A stretch of 6,315 nt of DNA, taken from NCBI GenBank assembly GCA_022361095.1, contig JAKSBO010000107.1:1-6315 (forward strand). The letters run 5' to 3'. This document shows, in pieces, positions 1 through 5,206 of the stretch. Both the position numbers and the translations under genes were made by a program. Position 1 is the first letter of the stretch. Each line of letters begins with the position of its first letter. The stretch is from Desulfobacterales bacterium. GTDB lineage: Bacteria; Desulfobacterota; Desulfobacteria; Desulfobacterales; Desulfobacteraceae. A model generated the notes under the pieces. The model made no database searches. It had not been told where the DNA came from and saw only the letters and a list, made by a program, of their open reading frames with translations.

Positions 1-3
1 CGC

Positions 4-38
4 TTGACCGGCAGCAGATAATACGACATAAATATAAT
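4..38 (+). promoter_or_regulatory. Possible sigma-70-type promoter upstream of the ABM gene
   Basis: A good -35-like hexamer, TTGACC, lies at 4-9. With 17-bp spacing the matching -10 would be CATAAA (27-32), which is weak. A perfect TATAAT occurs at 33-38, but it is 23 bp from that -35. The surrounding stretch is AT-rich, so chance matches are likely. The upstream gene is outside the window, so read-through from it cannot be excluded. Confidence 0.25.
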
Positions 39-104
39 ATTACAGTTCCCAGATCCATGAACTCGGGCCACAAATTTCTGATTTCGAGATTTCCAGGAGG
101 AGCC

Positions 105-422
105 ATGAAAATTAGTGCGGTCACTGTCCGTGTAAAAAAGGCGTTTGTAAACGAATTTATCGAAGCCAGCAAATTGCACCAGGCCAATACGGTAAAAGAG
201 GAGGGCAACCTGCGGTTCGACTTCCTTCAGTCCCTTGACGATCCGACCTTGTTTCTTTTTTACGAAGCCTACAGGTCCCAGGACGATATTGAGCTGCACA
301 GGAATGCTGATTCTTACAGGACATGGCGAAAAACCGTGGATTCCTGGATGGCCGTTCCCAGGGTTGGTATTGGATTCAGGCCACTGGCACCGGATGACGG
401 TGAGCAATTCAGGTACCCCTGA
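105..422 (+). CDS. Small ABM-domain protein (putative quinol monooxygenase / LsrG-like)
   Basis: This encodes a 105-residue cytoplasmic protein that is a single antibiotic-biosynthesis-monooxygenase (ABM) domain, a dimeric ferredoxin-like alpha+beta fold. Family-typical segments are GNLRFDFLQSLDDPT, LFYEAYRSQDDIELH and the C-terminal W-x4-DSWM-x2-PR pattern. Relatives include YgiN-type quinol monooxygenases and LsrG, the isomerase acting on phosphorylated autoinducer-2 breakdown products; the sequence alone does not decide between these activities. I chose the ATG at 105 because a strong AGGAGG lies at 95-100, five bases upstream. An in-frame ATG at 57 would add 16 residues that do not look like the family and has no ribosome binding site. 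No signal peptide or membrane segment is seen. No lsr transport or kinase genes are nearby, so an autoinducer-2 role is not supported by context. The next gene starts 159 nt downstream, so co-transcription is possible but not shown. Confidence 0.85.
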   Translation: MKISAVTVRVKKAFVNEFIEASKLHQANTVKEEGNLRFDFLQSLDDPTLFLFYEAYRSQDDIELHRNADSYRTWRKTVDSWMAVPRVGIGFRPLAPDDGEQFRYP

Positions 423-581
423 TTGTCTCCGGATCTGTCCCGAATTACCCCCTTTTTTCGTACTCTGACAGATTTGATTTGTAGCCTTCCCGGCCTGTCT
501 TATGTATGTGCCCCCATTGCCTGGATATCCTGTTTTTCTGGGGCTGTATCTATCTAAATTACAGCTATAGGAGGGTATACC

Positions 582-2030
582 ATGGAAAAAGAACAACTGG
601 TCGAGGCCTTGTCCCGGGAATTCACCACCTTGAGGGCGCAGTGCAAAGTGCAGTCCGGTGATTTTTCGCCGGAACGTGTCATTGGCCGGCAAAAACAGAT
701 CACCGAAAAAACCGCAGCGCTCACCGCATATCTTGCACATGCGCCATATTCGTCTGCCAAAGCTGCCGCAGCCGACTTAGACATGGCCAGAGAGGAGATT
801 TTGCTCGGGTATAAACTGATCCAGCGAACCCGTGCCGCAGCCGATGCGATCCGGTTGTCGGTCAATGGCGATTATCTGAATATTGTCAGGCATTATTTTA
901 CCGGCCGGACCTATGTGGTGGTCTTTTTTACCGGCCTTGCCTGTCCCGGGCGATGCAGTTTCTGTCCCAACGTGACAATCCAGCCGGACGGCAGCCGGCA
1001 GCTTTCTCTCTATGGCGGCCGCCAGGTTAATTCAATGTCTTCCGTCAATATCGAATCGGTTTTTCGGGATATCGATAAAATTACGCGCAAAGACACCTCA
1101 ATTCTGGTGAAAATCTCCGGAGGGCTGGAGCCGTTGACCGATCCGGACACCATGGCAGTTATTCTGAACCATGCCGAAGCCATGGGAATTCATGTTAAAT
1201 TGTTCACCAACGGCATTCTGCTGAATACCCCCCGGCTTAGGCGCCTGGCCCTGAGAGCCGGAGATGTGAGAGTCAGCCTGAGTATGGTTGATGAAGATGC
1301 TTATGGAGAACTGATGTTCGGCAATGATGCAACCCGCAGGAGGCAGTATGGGTTACCCGTAGTGCTTGAGAATCTGCGCGCTCTTGTAAAGGAACGGAAC
1401 CGCCTGGGAACCCGTACCCGAATCGGCATCAATACCGTTGTCCTGGAAGAGAATCACAGGGACCTGGAACGGTTCGTCCATATGGCTAAAGATCTGGGGT
1501 TGGATTATGTTGATTTCAAACCCAATTATTTTTCAACCTACACACCACAAACCCTCAAGGCAATTTCAGACCAGAGAGACAGCGTAAAGGCACAGAGCGG
1601 CAAGGGTATCGATATCTACTTCGCCGGATCCCTGTCAGGGGAAAATATGTTCTGGCATCACCGGGATGGTGAATGCGAACCCCACAAGCAGTCTAAGTTT
1701 AAAATGTTCATTACCCCCGGAGGGGATTGCAGCCCGGTCCATCACGGCGCCTTTCCCCGGGGGCGGGCAACGTCCGATACCGGCGTCGCCCCATATTCCA
1801 TCGGCAGGATTGGTGAAGACGCTTCTCTTTTGGACCTGATCAGCAACATGCCGTGTCTGCCGGGTTTGCGGTATGAGAGACTGAACCCTTTTGAACATAT
1901 GCTGGCCTTGGAAATTAAACGGGAAGAACAGGACCGGGCATGGGGTATCCCGGAGAGCTGCAACCCCTATCATTTTTCCAAGGGCGATACGCTGCCCCGG
2001 GAGATCCTGGAGAATCCTTTGCTGCATTAA
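582..2030 (+). CDS. Radical SAM protein with Cys-rich (SPASM/twitch-like) C-terminus
   Basis: This encodes a 482-residue radical SAM enzyme. The 4Fe-4S/SAM-binding motif is CPGRCSFCP (C121-x3-C125-x2-C128). It is followed by a GGE-like GGLEP at about 180-184, the strand KLFTNG, and later core strands such as RIGINTVVLEEN and YVDFKPNY, so the TIM-barrel core spans roughly 110-345. An N-terminal stretch of about 110 mostly helical residues precedes the core and matches no domain I recognise. After the core, C365, C383 (in TPGGDCSPVHHG), C425 and C460 could hold an auxiliary Fe-S cluster, as in SPASM or twitch domains; this is inference from spacing. The start at 582 has TAGGAGGG at 568-575, ending six bases before ATG. 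The protein is presumably cytoplasmic and oxygen-sensitive. I cannot name its substrate: no small precursor peptide, glycyl-radical enzyme or cofactor-biosynthesis partner is visible next to it. A peptide-modifying or small-molecule role both remain possible. Confidence 0.9.
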   Translation: MEKEQLVEALSREFTTLRAQCKVQSGDFSPERVIGRQKQITEKTAALTAYLAHAPYSSAKAAAADLDMAREEILLGYKLIQRTRAAADAIRLSVNGDYLNIVRHYFTGRTYVVVFFTGLACPGRCSFCPNVTIQPDGSRQLSLYGGRQVNSMSSVNIESVFRDIDKITRKDTSILVKISGGLEPLTDPDTMAVILNHAEAMGIHVKLFTNGILLNTPRLRRLALRAGDVRVSLSMVDEDAYGELMFGNDATRRRQYGLPVVLENLRALVKERNRLGTRTRIGINTVVLEENHRDLERFVHMAKDLGLDYVDFKPNYFSTYTPQTLKAISDQRDSVKAQSGKGIDIYFAGSLSGENMFWHHRDGECEPHKQSKFKMFITPGGDCSPVHHGAFPRGRATSDTGVAPYSIGRIGEDASLLDLISNMPCLPGLRYERLNPFEHMLALEIKREEQDRAWGIPESCNPYHFSKGDTLPREILENPLLH

Positions 2031-2036
2031 GGATTT

Positions 2037-2068
2037 ATTCCCCGATTGCATACTGGGGGAATGTATGC
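2037..2068. repeat. Two overlapping, mutually exclusive short hairpins after the radical SAM gene
   Basis: Seven bases after the radical SAM stop codon, ATTCCCC (2037-2043) can pair with GGGGAAT (2056-2062). The overlapping GCATAC (2048-2053) can pair with GTATGC (2063-2068). The loop of each contains an arm of the other, so only one can form at a time. No T run follows directly; the nearest is T5 at 2081-2085. This is therefore not a classical intrinsic terminator, although a 3'-end stabilising or weak terminating role is possible. Confidence 0.45.
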
Positions 2069-2103
2069 TTGATGATCCGGTTTTTGTTAATTTGCCCAAC
2101 TTC

Positions 2104-2171
2104 GGCGCTGGAAACAATTTTTAACCCTCAAAATATATTGTATATTCCTTTGGTTAAAAATTGTTTCCGCC
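2104..2171. repeat. Long perfect inverted repeat (17-bp arms) with nested inner hairpin
   Basis: GGAAACAATTTTTAACC (2110-2126) is the exact reverse complement of 2152-2168. The 25-nt space between them contains a second inverted repeat, AATATA (2132-2137) and TATATT (2141-2146), around a 3-nt loop, with symmetric 5-nt internal loops separating the two stems. The outer stem can extend by GGC (2104-2106) with GCC (2169-2171), with 2107-2109 bulged. No T run follows, so a standard terminator is unlikely. It could be a cruciform or regulator-binding site, a structured transcript end, a small-RNA element or a miniature mobile-element remnant. No target-site duplication is evident at its edges. Confidence 0.7.
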
Positions 2172-2234
2172 TTGAATTTGAACACATTCACTAGAAACCG
2201 GATTATCGAGTTATAAGTACGGCCTTTTTTAGAT

Positions 2235-2263
2235 TTGACTCACATACGCATATTCACTATGTT
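2235..2263 (+). promoter_or_regulatory. Sigma-70-type promoter for the sigma-54 activator gene
   Basis: TTGACT (-35, 2235-2240) and TATGTT (-10, 2258-2263) are separated by an ideal 17 bp, predicting a transcription start near 2270. That leaves a leader of about 50 nt before the chosen ATG at 2323. It also argues against the in-frame ATG at 2272, which would sit almost at the transcript start with no ribosome binding site. Confidence 0.6.
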
Positions 2264-2322
2264 TTGTTTTTATGGGCGGATCATTGCTGATATTTAAACC
2301 GTTTGATCCAAGCAGGAGTGCG

Positions 2323-4644
2323 ATGAAAACAAAACAAAACCCGGGTCTGTCCGGACATGACATACTGACGCAAACCGGACGGATTCCGGCGGATATGATG
2401 TGGTTGGTCTCATTTTCCCGCCTGTGCCGCCGTGTCATGCTCCATGCCGTTGACACCGCCGCTCTTTTGGATACCATCGTAAGTGTCGTGGAAAATCAGA
2501 CGCCGTATTATACGGTGTGTTTCAACGCTTTTTTCTCACCTGAATCCGGTTTACATCACAGTGACATGGGCACTGCCCATAACGATGTGGATATCCTTTC
2601 CGGAATTTGCGTAACCCCAAAAATAAAACACCTCAATACGGTCACGGACACGGATTTTCCCAAAGCCGTTCAGGAGCGCCTGGGCCTGGCGTCCGGGACC
2701 ATGGCCACGGCGTTTTATTTCCCCATAAACGGGCCTTGTGAAAAAGGGGCCAAAGGGGCCAGGCGCCTGGTTTTTTATGCCCCAAGCGGGTATGTACCTG
2801 CCGATCAGGAAATCGGTGTGTTACAAGAGATATCCACGGACCTTGGCGCAACCCTGAACCGGTTGGACAAATCCAAGGGGGGTGAGGACCGGATTCTGGA
2901 ATTGACCCGGCAAAAGGAGATGTACCACAGCGTTTTCGAAAATACCGGCACCGGCACCATCATCATTGACCCGGATATGCTGATCCTTTATGTGAATGCC
3001 AAATTCATGGATCTGGTGGGGCTTGAGCGTAACGAAATCGAGAACCGGATGCGGTGGTCCCAGTTTGTGGTGCCCGGTGACAATGAAATGATGCAAAATT
3101 ACCATTACGGCCGGCGAAAGGGGAGTGCCGGTATACCCACTGAGTACGAGTGCCGGATTTTTGCCAAGTCCGGGGACATTCGGTATATCGATATGAAGGT
3201 GGGCATGATTCCCGGTACCGGCAAAAGCATTGCGTCGTTTATGGATATAACAAAAAGAAAGCTTGCCGAGAATCGCCTGAGGCAAAGCGAGGCCCGGCTC
3301 AGTGATGTCATTCGCACTTTTGAGGGATTGATCTATACGACATCCGGAGACTACCGGGTTGAGTTCATGAATGACGCATTACAGGAAAAGGCGGGCCGAA
3401 GCGGGGTGGGGGAAAAATGTTACCGGGTGGTACACGGCCTGGAGTCTCCGTGCCCAGGGTGCCGGCTTGGGGTGGTGCTTTCGGGAGAGACCCGCAGGTG
3501 GGAATTGAAAAGCCCCAGGGACGGCCAATGGTACTGGTCCATCCAGTCTCCGGTGTACGACAACCGGGGGCGGATTGTCAAAGCCCGGACCATCCACATG
3601 GACATCACCGACAGAAAACGCCGGGAGGAGCGGATCAGCGAAGATGCGGATCTGCTCAGAAATGAAAACATCGTTCTCCGGTCGGCCATGAAGGAACGGT
3701 ACCGGTTCGAAAATATTGTGGGCAAAAGCCGGGCCATGCAAAAGGTTTATGAACTGGTGGTGCGGGCGGCTGCAAGTAACGCCCATGTGATTATCCATGG
3801 TGAATCAGGCACCGGAAAAGAGCTGGTGGCCCGGGCGATTCACAATTTGAGTAACCGGTGTAAAAAAAAATTTGTGCCTGTCAACTGTGGAGCGATCAGC
3901 GAACATATTATAGAGAGTGAGTTTTTCGGTTACCGCAAGGGGGCGTTCACCGGCGCAGAAAAGGACAAGGCGGGGTTCCTCGGCTCGGCTGACGGCGGAA
4001 CCTTGTTCCTGGATGAAATCGGGGATATCGCCCTCAACCTTCAGGTCAAGCTGCTTCGGGCCATTGAAGGCGGAGGGTACACCCCTGTGGGCGGGAACCA
4101 GGTGATTAAACCTGACCTGAGGATCGTGGCTGCCACCAACAAGGACCTTAAACGCCTGGTGGAAAAAGGCTTGATGCGGGAGGATTTTTTCTACCGGGTG
4201 CATATTATTCCCATTCGGCTCCCGGCCCTGCGGGACCGCAAGGAAGATATTCCATTGCTGGTGGACTATTTCTTATCCGCCTTTGGTGATGAGGGTGATA
4301 TTCTCCCCGTGGGGGGCAAAATCATGGAAGATTTTCTTCGGCACGACTGGCCTGGAAATGTCCGGGAACTACAGAATGTGCTTCACCGTTATGTCACCCT
4401 GGGGAAAATTGATTTTACCGGTAATTCGTCTGAGCACAGGGCGGATTGCACTAAACAGGTCGGTTTTGTCCAGGCCCCCCCTGATCCCTGCGGGGCCTTG
4501 CGTGAGATTGTGGAGGCGTATGAAAAGGGGATCATTCTCAAAGCCCTGGAGGAGAACCGGTGGCAAAAGGCCAGGACCGCTGTGGTTCTTGGGATTCACA
4601 GAAAAACCCTGTTTACCAAAATGAAAAAGTTCGGAATCGAATAA
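2323..4644 (+). CDS. Sigma-54-dependent transcriptional activator with PAS sensor domains
   Basis: This 773-residue bacterial enhancer-binding protein remodels sigma-54 RNA polymerase using ATP. Residues about 1-185 form an N-terminal sensory region that may be GAF-like (weakly recognised). PAS 1 is at about 200-305 and PAS 2 at about 315-430, each ending in the usual DITxRK/R linker. The AAA+ domain spans about 462-692, with Walker A GESGTGKE (493-500), an intact sigma-54-contacting GAFTGA (540-545), Walker B GTLFLDEIGD (D564, E565), and the conserved REDFFYRV and WPGNVREL segments. A Fis-type HTH occupies about 730-773 (NRWQKARTAVVLGIHRKTLF). There is no receiver domain, so control is by ligand or redox sensing rather than phosphorylation. 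PAS 2 carries C366 and C377-P-G-C380, possible metal or redox ligands. The start at 2323 follows AGGAG (2314-2318) and lies about 50 nt after a good promoter. Palindromes just downstream are plausible binding sites. The ligand is unknown; the context suggests organic-acid or acyl-CoA metabolism. Confidence 0.95.
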   Translation: MKTKQNPGLSGHDILTQTGRIPADMMWLVSFSRLCRRVMLHAVDTAALLDTIVSVVENQTPYYTVCFNAFFSPESGLHHSDMGTAHNDVDILSGICVTPKIKHLNTVTDTDFPKAVQERLGLASGTMATAFYFPINGPCEKGAKGARRLVFYAPSGYVPADQEIGVLQEISTDLGATLNRLDKSKGGEDRILELTRQKEMYHSVFENTGTGTIIIDPDMLILYVNAKFMDLVGLERNEIENRMRWSQFVVPGDNEMMQNYHYGRRKGSAGIPTEYECRIFAKSGDIRYIDMKVGMIPGTGKSIASFMDITKRKLAENRLRQSEARLSDVIRTFEGLIYTTSGDYRVEFMNDALQEKAGRSGVGEKCYRVVHGLESPCPGCRLGVVLSGETRRWELKSPRDGQWYWSIQSPVYDNRGRIVKARTIHMDITDRKRREERISEDADLLRNENIVLRSAMKERYRFENIVGKSRAMQKVYELVVRAAASNAHVIIHGESGTGKELVARAIHNLSNRCKKKFVPVNCGAISEHIIESEFFGYRKGAFTGAEKDKAGFLGSADGGTLFLDEIGDIALNLQVKLLRAIEGGGYTPVGGNQVIKPDLRIVAATNKDLKRLVEKGLMREDFFYRVHIIPIRLPALRDRKEDIPLLVDYFLSAFGDEGDILPVGGKIMEDFLRHDWPGNVRELQNVLHRYVTLGKIDFTGNSSEHRADCTKQVGFVQAPPDPCGALREIVEAYEKGIILKALEENRWQKARTAVVLGIHRKTLFTKMKKFGIE

Positions 4645-4649
4645 TCCCG

Positions 4650-4673
4650 AATTGTGGCGATATCGCCACAATT
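4650..4673. promoter_or_regulatory. Perfect 24-bp palindrome, probable regulator-binding site 1
   Basis: A perfect palindrome with core TGTGGCG-ATAT-CGCCACA and AT flanks is centred between 4661 and 4662, five bases after the activator's stop codon. As RNA it would form a 10-bp stem with a 4-nt loop, but only GTTTAAC follows, a poor U tract, so it is at best a weak terminator. A related palindrome 80 bp downstream makes an operator or upstream activating sequence the better reading. It is centred about 193 bp upstream of the predicted start of the next operon. Confidence 0.65.
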
Positions 4674-4729
4674 GTTTAACGTGCTGAAATTGTAATAAAA
4701 TTATTTAATTCGTATCGTTTGATTATGTT

Positions 4730-4753
4730 TTATGTGGCGTTTTCACCACGTAA
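4730..4753. promoter_or_regulatory. Imperfect palindrome, probable regulator-binding site 2
   Basis: TGTGGCGTTTTCACCACG (4733-4750) matches the core of the palindrome at 4650-4673 at 14 of 18 positions and keeps the same N4 spacing between half-sites. Including flanks, 9 of 12 base pairs are symmetric. Its centre lies 80 bp from that of the first site and about 113 bp upstream of the predicted transcription start, a distance typical for enhancer-type sites. The repetition of motif and geometry is the main evidence that a dimeric protein binds both. Confidence 0.6.
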
Positions 4754-4806
4754 GCCTGTCTGGCTGCCCACCTAAGCAATCCTTCTAAATACAAAAATAG
4801 TATTTT

Positions 4807-4832
4807 AAAACAATCTGTTACAAGATTGATTT
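4807..4832. promoter_or_regulatory. Inverted repeat at the -35 position, possible operator
   Basis: CAATCT (4811-4816) and AGATTG (4823-4828) form an inverted repeat around GTTACA. After one mismatch it extends by AAA (4807-4809) pairing with TTT (4830-4832). The motif is unrelated to the TGTGGCG palindromes. It covers the expected -35 region of the extended -10 promoter at 4840-4848, where a bound dimer would block polymerase or, for an activator, contact it. AT-richness raises the risk of a chance match. Confidence 0.4.
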
Positions 4833-4839
4833 TGTTAAA

Positions 4840-4848
4840 TGGTATAAT
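4840..4848 (+). promoter_or_regulatory. Extended -10 promoter of the CoA-transferase remnant / acyl-CoA dehydrogenase operon
   Basis: TGGTATAAT is a perfect extended -10 (TGn plus TATAAT). No good -35 is present: the 17-bp position reads ACAAGA (4820-4825), which fits a promoter relying on the extended -10 or on an activator. Start of transcription is predicted near 4855, giving a leader of about 75 nt. No sigma-54 -24/-12 pair with correct spacing was found between 4645 and 4928. Confidence 0.55.
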
Positions 4849-4868
4849 TATTGTATCCACAACCTCAA

Positions 4869-4896
4869 GCTTGTGAGCAAGCGTTCAGTTTTTTTT
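4869..4896 (+). promoter_or_regulatory. Leader hairpin followed by T run
   Basis: GCTTG (4869-4873) and CAAGC (4878-4882) form a short stem with a 4-nt loop. A run of eight T follows at 4889-4896, six bases after the stem. The stem is only 5 bp and the gap is long for an intrinsic terminator, so attenuation is possible but weakly supported. It lies inside the predicted untranslated leader, ahead of the ribosome binding site at 4913-4919. Confidence 0.25.
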
Positions 4897-4928
4897 AGAT
4901 CAGATAAATAAAAGAGGAGTTGTCTAAC

Positions 4929-5165
4929 ATGCGCATCATGACAGAATACCGGCAAAAGCTGTCCACCGCATCCAATGCCGTATCTGTTGTTAAATCAGGG
5001 GATTGGGTCGATTACGGCGCCTTTTTAACCGCACCTGAAACCCTTGATGCTGCACTGGCCATGCGAATCCGTGAACTTTCATTTGCGGTTGACGGTTTTA
5101 CACGGCCCATGGCCGTTTTAAAAATGTTTTGGACCCATGGGTGTAAAAAACAGATACGCCCGTGA
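4929..5165 (+). pseudogene. Truncated CoA-transferase (N-terminal fragment, butyryl-CoA:acetate / 4-hydroxybutyrate type)
   Basis: The first 50 or so residues look like the N-terminus of acetyl-CoA hydrolase/transferase family enzymes (butyryl-CoA:acetate or 4-hydroxybutyrate CoA-transferases): EYRQKL, then VVKSGDWVDYG (20-30), then a Thr-x-Pro-x2-Leu-Asp-x-Ala-Leu-Ala segment. Such enzymes are usually around 430-450 residues; here the frame stops after 78. The catalytic glutamate and C-terminal CoA-binding region are absent, and the two other + frames do not continue the protein in the 41 nt before the next gene. Resemblance fades after about residue 53, leaving the origin of the tail unclear. 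The ATG at 4929 has AGAGGAG at 4913-4919; the ATG at 4938 is too far from it. Promoter, leader and ribosome binding site look intact, so a short product may still be made. The likely cause is an internal deletion; a misassembly is the alternative. In intact operons the enzyme would load CoA onto an acid for oxidation by the downstream dehydrogenase. Confidence 0.75.
5096..5148. repeat. Inverted repeat inside the CoA-transferase remnant
   Basis: TTTTACAC (5096-5103) pairs with GTGTAAAA (5141-5148), and CCATGG (5107-5112) pairs with CCATGG (5135-5140). GGC (5104-5106) is bulged on one side and 22 nt form the loop. It lies in the poorly conserved tail of the truncated gene, so it may mark the deletion junction or act as a hairpin at the end of the fragment. 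The two CCATGG sites are self-complementary, which lowers the significance of that part. Confidence 0.45.
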
Positions 5166-5206
5166 CACCTTGTAACCTTAAACGCTTTTATAAAGGATAA
5201 AGTCTT

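Noticed and set aside
57..104. Upstream in-frame ATG of the ABM protein
   Set aside because: There is no Shine-Dalgarno sequence and the extra residues do not resemble the family; AGGAGG precedes the ATG at 105.
409..458. Terminator after the ABM gene (TCAGG/CCTGA stem and T6)
   Set aside because: The 5-bp stem overlaps the stop codon and is about 30 bases from the T run, so it does not form an intrinsic terminator.
1635..2117. Long open frame on the minus strand across the end of the radical SAM gene
   Set aside because: It overlaps a clear protein-coding gene, the translation resembles nothing known, and it has no convincing start signals; it is a shadow frame.
1891..2194. Two + strand open frames running from the end of the radical SAM gene into the gap
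   Set aside because: They start within the radical SAM gene, have no ribosome binding site, run through the inverted repeat and show no protein-like pattern.
2272..2322. Upstream in-frame ATG of the sigma-54 activator adding 17 residues
   Set aside because: There is no ribosome binding site before it, and it lies almost on the predicted transcription start of the promoter at 2235-2263; the ATG at 2323 has AGGAG.
4690..4718. TTGTAA-N17-TATCGT as a second promoter between the two palindromes
   Set aside because: Both hexamers are weak and the stretch is very AT-rich; a chance match is likely.
4761..4777. TGGC...AGC resembling a sigma-54 -24/-12 promoter
   Set aside because: GG and GC are 12 bases apart instead of the required 10.
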